Below, piece by piece: positions 48,356 through 57,278 of a stretch of 64,000 nucleotides of DNA; position 1 is the first letter of the stretch; every line of letters starts with the position of its first letter. Source of the stretch: an uncultured Oscillospiraceae bacterium (GTDB lineage Bacteria > Bacillota > Clostridia > Oscillospirales > Oscillospiraceae). Under the pieces are notes generated by a model. The model had not been told where the DNA came from. It made no database searches and saw only the letters and a list, made by a program, of their open reading frames with translations. The stretch is taken from contig CALWXC010000015.1 of NCBI GenBank assembly GCA_944385415.1, forward strand, positions 1-64,000. Reading direction: 5' to 3'. The translations under genes and the position numbers were made by a program.

Positions 48356-49069
48356 TTATACAAACGGGAAAGCGAAACACTCCAAACACGACAGGAGCGC
48401 CGCTTCACTCTCCACCATGACATCCGGTGCAATGCCGCCGGTGGGCATCGGTGCACCGTCCCGGTTGAGCCAAACCGTATGCCAACCGCAGGCAGCAGCG
48501 CCGCAGACATCGGCTTCGTAGGAATCGCCTACCATCCACAGCTGTTCCGGCGGAAGCCCGGTGGCCGCCATGGCCAGTTCAAATAAATAGGGGTCCGGCT
48601 TGGGCCGTCCGGCGTCGCCGGAGACAAATACCAGCGAATCCTCGGCCCACTGTAAAATCCCCAGTTGCTGTACTTTTTTCCGCTGGCGTGCCGATTCACC
48701 GTTGGTCAGAATGCCCACCCGGTCAAATTTCTCTTGGGCTACAGCCAGGATGGACTGCATGACAGGGGAGGGGGCTATGGTACGCTGCTGGACAATGTAT
48801 TCCTCATAAAAAGCCCAGGCAAACGGATCATCGATGGTCACACCCACGTCGGCAAAACCCTGACGATATCGATAACGGTACATCTCCGATTCCGAAATCT
48901 CACCCCGCTGGGCTGCGGGAAAGACCTCGTCGCCCCGGTCCCGGCAGGTGCGGAAAGCACGCCGCCGCTGGTCCTCTGTCAAGTGGGGCAGCAGCACGGC
49001 ACAGGTGCGGTCAAAGGGGTCGAAACGCAAATAGATCGTATCATCTAAATCGAAAAAAATAGCCGTCAT
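48356..49069 (-). CDS. HAD-superfamily hydrolase (phosphatase-like)
   Basis: 237 residues. Motif I is FFDLDDTIY with the nucleophile Asp near residue 7, motif II is GILTNGES, motif III Lys is in GRPKPDPYLF, and motif IV is MVGDSYEADV. The alpha-helical cap resembles YjjG/YfnB-type nucleotidases. The substrate is unknown. I chose the ATG at 49069; the longer frame adds residues lacking family similarity. Divergent from the toxin gene. Confidence 0.88.
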   Translation of the reverse strand: MTAIFFDLDDTIYLRFDPFDRTCAVLLPHLTEDQRRRAFRTCRDRGDEVFPAAQRGEISESEMYRYRYRQGFADVGVTIDDPFAWAFYEEYIVQQRTIAPSPVMQSILAVAQEKFDRVGILTNGESARQRKKVQQLGILQWAEDSLVFVSGDAGRPKPDPYLFELAMAATGLPPEQLWMVGDSYEADVCGAAACGWHTVWLNRDGAPMPTGGIAPDVMVESEAALLSCLECFAFPFV

Positions 49070-49092
49070 GGTTCTTCCATTCCTTAAAATTC

Positions 49093-49121
49093 TTGCAAGT
49101 TTCAACAGAATTCGCTATACT
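49093..49121 (+). promoter_or_regulatory. Promoter of the toxin mRNA
   Basis: TTGCAA (49093-49098), 17-bp spacer, TATACT (49116-49121). Confidence 0.75.
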
Positions 49122-49128
49122 GGGCATA

Positions 49129-49205
49129 AGGTGCTGCCAGTTTACGGTAGGCGGTTGTTCCCCCGATTCCGAAGGGGGTGCTTCTTGCCCCCTTGCGAAA
49201 GGGGG
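49129..49205 (+). promoter_or_regulatory. Structured 5' UTR of the toxin mRNA
   Basis: GGTGCTGCC (49130-49138) and GGTTGTTCCC (49153-49162) are complementary to blocks in the 3' UTR. A CCCCC/GGGGG hairpin (49160-49178) is followed by CCCCCTT-GCGA-AAGGGGG (49188-49205), a 7-bp stem with a GNRA loop that buries the Shine-Dalgarno sequence. This is the usual design for keeping a type I toxin message untranslated. Confidence 0.6.
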
Positions 49206-49212
49206 TGATGTT

Positions 49213-49305
49213 GTGCAACAGTATGTTACATTTTCTGATATCATTCAGATCGGCATTCTGGTGGTCGGCATCATTGGGCTCTTTCAGAGACCAAAAAAGA
49301 AGTAA
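49213..49305 (+). CDS. Small hydrophobic holin-like toxin (type I toxin-antitoxin system)
   Basis: 30 residues: a short polar start, one membrane helix (DIIQIGILVVGIIGLF) and a basic end RPKKK. Length, hydrophobicity and the VTFSD... start match the putative holin-like toxin family common in Firmicutes. I chose the GTG at 49213, 5 bases after GGGGGTG; the frame is open further upstream, but that stretch is the structured leader. A convergent antisense RNA covers the 3' end. Toxicity is inferred. Confidence 0.72.
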   Translation: MQQYVTFSDIIQIGILVVGIIGLFQRPKKK

Positions 49306-49385
49306 CCGCCCAGCGCCCAAGCTTGCGGTTACTTCTTATACCGTAAAGTAAGGGAACAACCGTCTGCCGGCAGCACCCCTTCTCT
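49293..49385 (-). ncRNA. Antisense RNA antitoxin candidate
   Basis: About 93 bases on the minus strand, from the promoter at 49392-49420 to a terminator hairpin (49298-49309 with 49325-49336) followed by TTTTTT. It is antisense to the last codons and 3' UTR of the toxin mRNA. Its own 5' part carries GGTGCTGCC, GGTTGTTCCC and TTTACGGTA, the same blocks in the same sense as the toxin 5' UTR. Confidence 0.7.
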
Positions 49386-49391
49386 GTAGTT

Positions 49392-49420
49392 AGTATATCC
49401 ACTTTTGAAGAAAAAGTCAA
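49392..49420 (-). promoter_or_regulatory. Promoter of the antisense RNA
   Basis: On the minus strand TTGACT (49415-49420), 17-bp spacer, TATACT (49392-49397). It is stronger than the toxin promoter by match to consensus, as expected for an antitoxin. Confidence 0.8.
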
Positions 49421-49427
49421 TACAAGG

Positions 49428-49469
49428 AAACTGCCATGAGAGCCCGCAGGCTCTCATGGCAGTTTTTAT
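49428..49469 (+). terminator. Terminator of the full-length toxin mRNA
   Basis: A 17-bp stem (AAACTGCCATGAGAGCC with its complement) and CGCA loop followed by T-rich sequence. It may also end ileS transcripts from the other side. Confidence 0.75.
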
Positions 49470-49474
49470 GGGTT

Positions 49475-52270
49475 TTATAGAGTCTCCACCACGGCGGCGC
49501 AGCGGGGACAAAGGCCGTCGGCATGGGTGGAATGGGTGTGCTTCCAGCAGCGGGGGCACTTGACGCCTTCGGCCTCGCGGACCAGGACATGGACGCCCTC
49601 AATGGGAGTCTCAGCGCCCTGGGCGTACAATTCGGCGCTGTCGCTGACTTCCACGGTGGACACCAGGAACAGGTCGGCCCATTGGCTGCCGAAGCGGTTC
49701 TGGGTCTCGGCCAGGTTGCTCTCCACAATGGGCTTGTCGGTGACCAGGGTCACGCAGGCCTCCAGGGACTTGCCGATCTTCTTGTCGGCACGAGCGGCCT
49801 CCAAAGCGGCATTGACGCCGGTACGGAGCTGGCTCAGGACGCTCCAGCGCTGCATGGCGGTCTCATCCAGACCATAAGCGGTGAAGGGCTTGTTCATCTC
49901 ATTGAACACCACATTGCGCTCGTCATCGCCGGTGCGATGCTGCATGGCCAGCCAGATCTCGTCGCAGGTGAACGCCAGGATGGGGGCAAAGATCTTGGTC
50001 ATGGTGTCCAGGATCAGATACAGGGCCGTCTGGGCGCTGCGGCGGCTGACACCGTCCTTCTCATCGCAGTAGAGACGATCCTTGATGATGTCCAGATAGA
50101 AGTTGGACAGATCCACGACACAGAAGTCATTGATGGCGTGGGTAATGGTCAAGAACTCATAGTCCTTGTAGGCGGCCTCGCACTTCTCAATGAGAGCATT
50201 CAGCTTGGTGATGGCCCAGCGGTCCAGCTCCAGCATGTCCTCGGGCTTGACCAGGTTGTTGGGGTCGAAGCCGTCCAGGTTGCCCAGGCAGTAGCGGGCC
50301 GTGTTGCGGAATTTCAGATAGTTCTGGGAAAGCTGCTTGAAGATGTTGTCGGAGCAGCGGACATCCACATGGTAGTCGGCGGAAGCAGCCCACAGACGGA
50401 GCAGATCGGCGCCGTACTTCTTGAAGATGTCGGCGGGGTCTACGCCGTTGCCAAGGCTCTTGTGCATAGCCTTGCCCTCGCCGTCCACGGTCCAGCCATG
50501 GGTGACGCACTCCTTGAAGGGGGCACCCTGGCCCAGTGCGCCCACAGCCGTCAGCAGGGAGGACTGGAACCAGCCGCGGTACTGATCGAGGCCTTCCAGG
50601 TACATATCGGCGGGCCAGAAGCCTTGATCCTTCTTCATGGATGCAAAGTGGGTGGAACCGGAATCGAACCAGCCGTCCAGGGTATCCTCTTCCTTGGTGA
50701 AGCCGTGGGACTTGCCGCAGTGGGGGCAGGTGTAGCCCTCGGGCAGGATCTCACCGGCCTCCATCTCATACCAGGCGTTGGAGCCCTTCTCGGCAAACAG
50801 CTTGGATACGGCGCCGATGGTGGTATCGTCGCAGACGGGCTTGCCGCAGTCGGCGCAGTAGAACACGGGGATGGGCAGACCCCAACGGCGCTGACGGCTG
50901 ATGCACCAGTCGCTGCGCTCGCGGATCATGGAGATCATGCGGTCCTTGCCCCAGCCGGGAATCCAGCGGACATCGTCGGTGGCAGCCACGGCGGCGTCCT
51001 TGAAGGCGTCCACGGAGCAGAACCACTGGGGCGTGGCGCGGAAGATGATGGGGCCCTTGCAGCGCCAGCAGTGGGGGTAGGAGTGGACGATTTCCTCGGA
51101 GGCCAGCAGCTTGCCGTCTTTCTTCATGTCTTCGAGAATGACGGGGTTGGACTCCTCGGTCTTCATACCGGCATACTTACCGGCATAGTCGGTGTGGCGG
51201 CCCTGGTCATCCACGGGTACTACCATGTCCATACCATAGCGCAGGCAGGTCTGGTAGTCGTCGGCGCCGAAGCCGGGCGCTGTGTGGACGCAGCCCGTAC
51301 CGGAATCCATGGTGACGTAGTCGGCCAGCACCAGACGGGAGGCTTTGGGCAGGAACGGATGGTCGGCCAGCATGTTCTCGAAGAAGGAGCCGGGATGGGT
51401 CTCCACAATCTCCCAGCCCTCGATACCGGCAATGCCCATGACCTTCTCGGTCAGGGCCTCGGCCATGACATAGACCTCGCCGTTGGGGTTCTTCACCAGG
51501 GCGTAGCTCTCGTCGGGATGCAGGGCAATGGCCAGGTTGCCGGGCAGGGTCCAGATGGTGGTGGTCCAGATGACGAAGAACAGCTTGCTGTGGTCAAACT
51601 GGCCCAGCTTGCCCTGGTCATCGTGCATGGGGAATTTGACATAGACGGTGGTACAGGGATCGTCCTGGTACTCAATCTCGGCCTCGGCCAGCGCTGTCTC
51701 GTCCTTGGGGCACCAGTACACGGGCTTCAGGCCCTTGTAAATATAGCCCTTCTTATACATTTCCCCGAAAATCTTCACTTCCTCGGCCTCAAAACCGGGG
51801 TCCATGGTCTTGTAGGGGTGCTCCCAGTCGCCGATGACGCCCATGCGCTGGAATCCAGCCATCTGAATGTCGATATACTTTTGGGCGTAGTTGTGGCAGG
51901 CGGTGCGGAACTCGGCCACGCTCATCTGCTTACGGTTGAGCTTCTGCTCCTTGATGATGGCGGATTCAATGGGCATGCCGTGGTTGTCCCAGCCGGGGAT
52001 ATAGGGAGTGTAGTAGCCCCGCATGGCGTAGGAGCGGGTGATAAAGTCCTTGATGGACTTGTTCAGGGCGTGGCCCATGTGCAGGCCGCCGTTGGAGAAG
52101 GGAGGGCCGTCATGGAGGGCAAACCGGGGCTTGCCCTCGTTCTTTTTCAGCAGTTCGTTGTAGACGTCGATCTTCTTCCAGCGCTCCAGCATTTCCGGCT
52201 CGCGGGCGGGCAGACCGGCCCGCATGGGGAAGTCGGTCTTCGGCAGGTTAATGGTCTTGTTGTAGTCCAT
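49475..52270 (-). CDS. ileS: Isoleucyl-tRNA synthetase
   Basis: 931-residue bacterial-type class I synthetase. The HIGH-type motif is GGLHMGHALNKS, the KMSKS-type loop is GKAMHKSLGNGVDP, the CP1 editing domain lies between, and a C-terminal zinc finger shows CPRCWKH and LCPRCAAVV. I chose the ATG at 52270 after AAGGAGC; the open frame extends into the T-box terminator, which is not coding. Confidence 0.97.
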   Translation of the reverse strand: MDYNKTINLPKTDFPMRAGLPAREPEMLERWKKIDVYNELLKKNEGKPRFALHDGPPFSNGGLHMGHALNKSIKDFITRSYAMRGYYTPYIPGWDNHGMPIESAIIKEQKLNRKQMSVAEFRTACHNYAQKYIDIQMAGFQRMGVIGDWEHPYKTMDPGFEAEEVKIFGEMYKKGYIYKGLKPVYWCPKDETALAEAEIEYQDDPCTTVYVKFPMHDDQGKLGQFDHSKLFFVIWTTTIWTLPGNLAIALHPDESYALVKNPNGEVYVMAEALTEKVMGIAGIEGWEIVETHPGSFFENMLADHPFLPKASRLVLADYVTMDSGTGCVHTAPGFGADDYQTCLRYGMDMVVPVDDQGRHTDYAGKYAGMKTEESNPVILEDMKKDGKLLASEEIVHSYPHCWRCKGPIIFRATPQWFCSVDAFKDAAVAATDDVRWIPGWGKDRMISMIRERSDWCISRQRRWGLPIPVFYCADCGKPVCDDTTIGAVSKLFAEKGSNAWYEMEAGEILPEGYTCPHCGKSHGFTKEEDTLDGWFDSGSTHFASMKKDQGFWPADMYLEGLDQYRGWFQSSLLTAVGALGQGAPFKECVTHGWTVDGEGKAMHKSLGNGVDPADIFKKYGADLLRLWAASADYHVDVRCSDNIFKQLSQNYLKFRNTARYCLGNLDGFDPNNLVKPEDMLELDRWAITKLNALIEKCEAAYKDYEFLTITHAINDFCVVDLSNFYLDIIKDRLYCDEKDGVSRRSAQTALYLILDTMTKIFAPILAFTCDEIWLAMQHRTGDDERNVVFNEMNKPFTAYGLDETAMQRWSVLSQLRTGVNAALEAARADKKIGKSLEACVTLVTDKPIVESNLAETQNRFGSQWADLFLVSTVEVSDSAELYAQGAETPIEGVHVLVREAEGVKCPRCWKHTHSTHADGLCPRCAAVVETL

Positions 52271-52283
52271 TGTGATGCTCCTT

Positions 52284-52585
52284 ATCTGAAATTTGGCAAT
52301 CTGGGCAATAAAAAAACCCTCGCCTCTTGTTATCCAAGAGACAAAGGCAAGAACCTCTGCGGTACCACTCTCGTTGCCGGAAAACTTCCGGCCACTCATG
52401 CCCCACAGTCATGGGGTCAACGGGATATCGGCCGTCAGCCGGCGCGCCTTACTGAGGTTCGGGCGGCATGCTCCCAGGTGATTTTCCACGCTCCTCCGCC
52501 GCGGCCTTTCACCAAAACCGGCCGCTCTCTGAGGACGGGTCAGACCGTGTACTCCTCCTGCTCATCGCAATTACCATATCATATT
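52284..52585 (-). promoter_or_regulatory. T-box leader of ileS, isoleucine-specific
   Basis: On the minus strand the T-box AGAGTGGTACCGCAG is at 52371-52357. The specifier ATC (52482-52480) follows GAA and one base, on the descending side of stem I, which also has CAGAGAGCGG and GGTTTTGGTGAAAGG. A terminator stem (CCTTTGTCTCTT with AAGAGGCGAGGG) ends in seven T residues at the ileS side. Confidence 0.93.
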
Positions 52586-52591
52586 ACCTGT

Positions 52592-52620
52592 ATCATACCC
52601 CGAAAGCCACGGGTTGTCAA
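52592..52620 (-). promoter_or_regulatory. ileS promoter
   Basis: On the minus strand TTGACA (52615-52620), 17-bp spacer, TATGAT (52592-52597). Confidence 0.85.
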
Positions 52621-52740
52621 CGAAAAATATAAAAATAATGGCCCATTCCCGCCAACTGTACAGAATGGACTAAAACCATACTAACATATGGGAATTTCCC
52701 CATGAATTGTAATTTTTTTGTGTAAACTCTTTCATATATA

Positions 52741-52770
52741 TTGAAAAAGATATGAATGACTGTGTATAAT
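52741..52770 (+). promoter_or_regulatory. Promoter of the hydrogenase-like chemoreceptor gene
   Basis: TTGAAA (52741-52746), 18-bp spacer, TATAAT (52765-52770). Confidence 0.7.
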
Positions 52771-52866
52771 AAAACAGTAACAGTCACGAACTCCATGGGG
52801 TGGCGTTTTATGAAAAGAAAACAGAAAACAGAAAAGAGAAAACGCAAAAGAAAGGGGATGGAAGAG

Positions 52867-54801
52867 ATGCGAGAGCTGATTTATACAACGGACCAGTGCA
52901 TTGGCTGCAATCGTTGTATTTCCGCCTGTCCGGTTTTGACGGCCAACCATGTGGTGGAGCTGGGGGAGAATGAGCAGCGCATTCAGGTGGATGCCTCCAA
53001 ATGTATCGCCTGCGGCTCCTGTCTCGATGCCTGTGAGCATCATGCCCGGGGATTTGAGGATGATTTGAAACAGTTTGTCGCAGACCTGCGGGCAGGGCAG
53101 AAGATTTCAGTTTTGTATGCTCCGGCGCTGGAAGCCAATTACCCCGGTGAATACAAGCGTATTCTGGGCGCGTTGAAGAAAATGGGCGTAAACCATGTGC
53201 TCAGCGTTGGGTTTGGTGCCGATATCACCACCTGGGCCTATTTGAATTACATCGAGAAGAACCACATGGAAGGCGGCATTGCGCAGCCTTGCCCGGCGGT
53301 GGTCCGGTACATTGAAAGCTTTTTGCCGGAGCTGCTGCCCAAACTGATGCCGGTGCAGAGCCCCCTGCTGTGCGCTGCCATCTATGCCAAAAACTATATG
53401 GGAATCTCCGATAAACTGGCCTTTCTTGGGCCGTGCATTGCAAAGAAAATGGAGATCGATGATCCCAATACCCATGGCTATGTACAGTATAATCTGACAT
53501 TTGATCACTTGCTCCAGTATCTGCGCCAGAATCGTATACAGAGCAATCCGGTGGAGGAGGAGTGGCCCGCTGGACTGGGTGCGGTGTACCCCATGCCGGG
53601 CGGCTTGAAGGAGAACATCCGGTGGTTCTGCGGAGAGCAGGTGTTTGTGCAGCAGAGCGAGGGCGAGCGGGCGGTCTATGAGACACTGCGCCGGTATGCC
53701 CAACGGGTCAAGGCGGGCAAATCTCTGCCGATGCTGCTGGACGTGCTCAACTGTGAGCACGGCTGCATCGACGGCCCCGCTGTGGAGGAAACAAAGCGGG
53801 GCAACGACGACATGCTCTATGCGGTTCAGCAGCGCCGGGCCGCCGGACAGGCCAACGGCAGGGGCCCCTGGAGTTCCTGGAGAAGCCGCAAGTCCCGGTG
53901 GAAGCAGCTGAACCGTACATTTGCCAAACTGCGGCTGGAGGATTTCACACGGCGTTATACGGACCGGTCCCGGGAAAACCAGATCTGTCATCCCGATGGG
54001 GCGCGGCTGCGGGAAATCTACGCACAGATGGAAAAGACCACCCCGGCCAGCCAAAAGATCAACTGCGGCGCCTGCGGCTATTCCACCTGTGAGGAAATGG
54101 CCACGGCCATCTATAACGGATGCAACAAGCCCGACGGCTGCATTCACTATATCAAGCACCAGGTGGAGCAGGAAAAACAGGAAGTCGAGGAGATGTCCAA
54201 GGCCGTCCTGGACAAAAACCGCAGAATCGGTGAGATGGTGGCCGATGCCGACGGACAGCTGGCCCTGCTCAGCGGGTCCATCAACGCCATGACGGAGCAG
54301 AACACCAACAACGCCAATGAGAGCATCAGCATCACCACCGATATGCAGGAGATTGTGGAATTCAGCGCCAAGCTGACCCAGGTGTTGGGTGAGGTTGGGG
54401 CGCTGCTGGAGCGGTTGGAGGAGAACAACAACGGCATTGAACAGCTGGCCCTGCGGACGCAGCTGCTGTCGCTCAACGCTTCTGTGGAGGCGGCCCGGGC
54501 CGGAGAGGCCGGAAAGGGATTCTCGGTGGTGGCCAGTGAGGTACGGTCCCTCAGCGAGGCCAGCAAACAGACCGCCCAGGAGAGCAATCACAACAAGGAC
54601 GAAATCAGCCAGACACTGGAACAGCTGACAGCAGACGTGGGAGTCCTGTGCCGGGTCACCGACAAGGTAAACGAGCGGCTGAACCATTTAACGGCCAACA
54701 GTGAGGAGATTTCCGCCGCGGCCCAGGACATTGCCCAGGCCACCCGACAGCTGGGCATCCATTTTGAACAGCTCAACGAAATGAGCCGGGAATCCCAGTG
54801 A
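52867..54801 (+). CDS. [FeFe]-hydrogenase-like sensor fused to a chemoreceptor signalling domain
   Basis: 644 residues without membrane segments. Two [4Fe-4S] ferredoxin motifs ([12 protein letters not shown] and [12 protein letters not shown]) are followed by a hydrogenase large-subunit-like domain: L1 is AQPCPAV, L2 [10 protein letters not shown]3 [10 protein letters not shown]. Four cysteines matching the H-cluster cubane ligands are kept, but the proton-transfer Cys of TSCCP is Pro. Then comes an Fe-S motif [20 protein letters not shown], a coiled coil, and a methyl-accepting core [18 protein letters not shown]. Such proteins are thought to sense H2 or redox state. The start is uncertain: ATG at 52858 or 52810 is possible; 52867 best fits AAAGGGG. 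Confidence 0.85.
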   Translation: MRELIYTTDQCIGCNRCISACPVLTANHVVELGENEQRIQVDASKCIACGSCLDACEHHARGFEDDLKQFVADLRAGQKISVLYAPALEANYPGEYKRILGALKKMGVNHVLSVGFGADITTWAYLNYIEKNHMEGGIAQPCPAVVRYIESFLPELLPKLMPVQSPLLCAAIYAKNYMGISDKLAFLGPCIAKKMEIDDPNTHGYVQYNLTFDHLLQYLRQNRIQSNPVEEEWPAGLGAVYPMPGGLKENIRWFCGEQVFVQQSEGERAVYETLRRYAQRVKAGKSLPMLLDVLNCEHGCIDGPAVEETKRGNDDMLYAVQQRRAAGQANGRGPWSSWRSRKSRWKQLNRTFAKLRLEDFTRRYTDRSRENQICHPDGARLREIYAQMEKTTPASQKINCGACGYSTCEEMATAIYNGCNKPDGCIHYIKHQVEQEKQEVEEMSKAVLDKNRRIGEMVADADGQLALLSGSINAMTEQNTNNANESISITTDMQEIVEFSAKLTQVLGEVGALLERLEENNNGIEQLALRTQLLSLNASVEAARAGEAGKGFSVVASEVRSLSEASKQTAQESNHNKDEISQTLEQLTADVGVLCRVTDKVNERLNHLTANSEEISAAAQDIAQATRQLGIHFEQLNEMSRESQ

Positions 54802-54837
54802 GCTGCTGGAGACGGTGCAGTACATAGCACATATATT

Positions 54838-54879
54838 GTAAAACCGGGCGTGCTGCCATGGCAGCACGCCCGGTTTTAC
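54838..54879. terminator. 42-bp perfect palindrome between convergent genes
   Basis: Each arm of 21 bases (GTAAAACCGGGCGTGCTGCC plus A) pairs exactly. A bidirectional terminator for the sensor and the nucleotidase genes is likely. Confidence 0.75.
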
Positions 54880-54964
54880 GCTGAAAAGGAAATGACTGCA
54901 TACAGAAAATTGGGGCAGGGAAGAAACCCTGCCCCGAAAGAGAAAACGATAGATGCCGAAAGGG

Positions 54965-57106
54965 TTAACCGGCGTTGCCGTTACCGGCATCGCTGGCCAG
55001 ATCCACAGTCAGGGTGAGCACACCGTTCTGCTCTGTGGCCTGGGTACCCAGCAGCGTATTGATGGTGTCGGCGGAGACATAGTAGTTGCCTTCGATGTAG
55101 AGGGCTGTGATCTCTACAGGCTTACCATCCACCAGGACGGTGGGGGTGGAGTAGGTAATGGCACTGCCCTCCGTGCGGTCCGGCAGGGCCGAACCCGTAT
55201 AGGTACCGCCGCGGGTCAGCACAACGCTGCCGTTCCAGTCCACATTGAAGGCGGCTTCCGTACCCTGGAACGCGGCGGCCAGGTCGCGCAGACGGAAGAA
55301 GGTGGTATCGCCCAGACCGCTGCTGACGGCGCTGGCAGCGGAGAACAGCTGGCCGTTGACCACCACATTGTTGGCCTCGTTCAGATTGATGCTCTTGTTA
55401 TAGGGGACTGCCAGTTTACCGGAATTAATCTGCTCAATGTAGGCGGCACGCTGGGGATTGTCCTTTTGCAGGTCCACACCGGTGATCTTCCAGTTGTTGT
55501 CCACGGTGGGCTCCAGGGGATCGTGCTGTCCCAGGTAGACCAACAGCATGTCACGAACCGAGGCGGAGGACTCCCACAGCTTCTCACCGGAGATGATGCC
55601 CTCATTTTTCAGGCCCGTGTAGCGGTAGTCGTTGACGCAGAGGGTCAGCTCCTGGGTGTCGGAGAGGGGCTGGCCCTGGAAGGTCACATTTTCAATGCGC
55701 TGCCCGGCGGGCTTGGACAGATTGACCTCGTAGTTAAGGCCGATGAAATGGTCATGGAGATAGCCGGGCTTGTCCGGGTTGAAGGAGATGTTCATATCGC
55801 CGGGCTGCCACTGATTCCAGCAGGCAGCGGCCCACTCCATATAGGCTTTCATTTCCGCGCCGGTGACCTTGACCGTATAAAGCACGTTGGGGTATTTATA
55901 AATGTCAAACAGGTTGCCGTAGTTGAGGTCGCCCTGCTTCAGATCGCTGGTGTCCTTGAACAGGGCCACAGCGGTGACATCGGCGCCGGAGTTTTCCAGC
56001 TGGACGGTACCAATGAGATCGATGACAGCGGTATCCTGAAGGCGGCCTTCGGGCAGACCGTTGATCTCATTGACCGGCTGGAAGTCGGCGGCGGCATGAC
56101 CCAGCACATTGTCCTGGATAAAGGAAACGGTCTTGGTCTGGGCGGCCTGAATGGCGGGAACATTCCGCAGACCCTGATCCGGCTCCACATCCTTCATGGA
56201 CACGGTTTCCACAGTGGCGGCGGTGATCTCCTTGCTGCCATTGAGGGTCAGATCATAGCGGACCACTTCGCCCGCATTGTTCTTGGTCTCGCCGACAGGA
56301 ATGGCGCCGTCATTGTTGATGTAGGTGGTGTGGGTGTGGCCCAGCTGCAATACATCCACTTCGGGGCACTGATCCAGAATGGTCTGGGCGGCATCGGCGC
56401 CGTCGGTGGAGTATTCAGCGTCCAGACCCGCATGGGCCGAAACCATAATGACATCGGCGCTGGAGCCGATTTCGTCGATGCACTCGGCCACGGCGTCGGC
56501 CATGGACGCAAAGGTCAGATCGGCTACGCCCTGCTTGGTGCCGTCCCAACGGGGAATGTTGGGCGTCGTCACGCCGATGATGGCCACCTTGACGCCGCCG
56601 CGCTCTACGATGGTGTAGCCGGCGCCGGTGAGATAGGAGCCGTCGGCGTTCTTGACGTTGGCGGCCAGAACCGGCATCTCAGCCTGGGCCAGAATAGCCT
56701 TGAGGTTGTCCACGCCAAAGTTGAATTCATGGTTGCCCAGAACCCAGGCGTCGTACTGCATGTAGTTGAGGGCCGCGGGTACCGGGTGATCTGCCGTGTT
56801 CTTGGCATAGAGATCGTCGGTCATAATGGTGCCCTGGATGGTATCGCCGGCGTCCACCAGAATGGTGTTGGGGTTTTCCGCCCGAACCTCCTTGACGTAG
56901 GTGGAAACCCGGGCCAGACCGTCTCCGGTGCTCTCCTTCATATCTTCGTAGGAGTAGCCCCAGACATTGCCGTGGGTGTCAGAAGTGCCGATGATGGTCA
57001 GATGGACCTCGCCGGTTTCCGCCGCCAGGGCGGTGGTGGAGAGGGACAGCACCAGGGCTGCGCTCAGCACCGCCGACAAAATCCGGTTTCTTCTGTGTTT
57101 GCTCAT
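54965..57106 (-). CDS. Secreted UshA-like 5'-nucleotidase/cyclic phosphodiesterase
   Basis: 713 residues. The signal peptide is residues 1-29. The metallophosphatase domain has IGTSDTHGN, DAGDTIQGT, LGNHEFNFG and GHTHTTY metal motifs. A 5'-nucleotidase C-terminal domain follows to about residue 510. The last 170 residues (ANNVVVNGQLF, TFFRLRDLAAAFQGT, FNVDWNGSVVLT) look like a copper-amine-oxidase N-terminal-like domain, common in secreted clostridial proteins. Nucleotide salvage outside the cell is likely. AAGGAG lies 8 bases before the ATG. Confidence 0.9.
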   Translation of the reverse strand: MSKHRRNRILSAVLSAALVLSLSTTALAAETGEVHLTIIGTSDTHGNVWGYSYEDMKESTGDGLARVSTYVKEVRAENPNTILVDAGDTIQGTIMTDDLYAKNTADHPVPAALNYMQYDAWVLGNHEFNFGVDNLKAILAQAEMPVLAANVKNADGSYLTGAGYTIVERGGVKVAIIGVTTPNIPRWDGTKQGVADLTFASMADAVAECIDEIGSSADVIMVSAHAGLDAEYSTDGADAAQTILDQCPEVDVLQLGHTHTTYINNDGAIPVGETKNNAGEVVRYDLTLNGSKEITAATVETVSMKDVEPDQGLRNVPAIQAAQTKTVSFIQDNVLGHAAADFQPVNEINGLPEGRLQDTAVIDLIGTVQLENSGADVTAVALFKDTSDLKQGDLNYGNLFDIYKYPNVLYTVKVTGAEMKAYMEWAAACWNQWQPGDMNISFNPDKPGYLHDHFIGLNYEVNLSKPAGQRIENVTFQGQPLSDTQELTLCVNDYRYTGLKNEGIISGEKLWESSASVRDMLLVYLGQHDPLEPTVDNNWKITGVDLQKDNPQRAAYIEQINSGKLAVPYNKSINLNEANNVVVNGQLFSAASAVSSGLGDTTFFRLRDLAAAFQGTEAAFNVDWNGSVVLTRGGTYTGSALPDRTEGSAITYSTPTVLVDGKPVEITALYIEGNYYVSADTINTLLGTQATEQNGVLTLTVDLASDAGNGNAG

Positions 57107-57166
57107 TTTCTTGTCTCCTTTCCCTTGCCGCAAAATCGCAGCAGGCCGTGGTTCAGACTGCTATTT

Positions 57167-57195
57167 ATTATAGCATGGCCCACAGCGCATGTCGA
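57167..57195 (-). promoter_or_regulatory. Promoter of the nucleotidase gene
   Basis: On the minus strand TCGACA (57190-57195), 17-bp spacer, TATAAT (57167-57172) with an extended TG. Confidence 0.65.
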
Positions 57196-57278
57196 GAAAG
57201 AAATTGTACAAAAGACATAAAATTACAAAGAATACCGGAAGGTGCTTTGTTAAAATAAACAAAGAAAAGAAAAAGGAC

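Noticed and set aside
48169..48510. 113-codon minus-strand frame
   Set aside because: It overlaps the 3' end of the HAD gene in another frame and shows no domain, ribosome site or conserved-looking composition.
49523..52684. Long plus-strand frame opposite ileS
   Set aside because: Antisense to a certain synthetase gene and its T-box; repetitive Gly/Ala/Val composition and no recognisable domain.
52867..54801. Catalytic [FeFe]-hydrogenase
   Set aside because: The proton-relay Cys of the L1 motif is replaced by Pro and the protein ends in a chemoreceptor domain, so a sensor is the better reading.
54953..57220. Plus-strand frame opposite the UshA-like gene
   Set aside because: The minus-strand gene has a signal peptide, metal motifs and a promoter; the plus frame has none.
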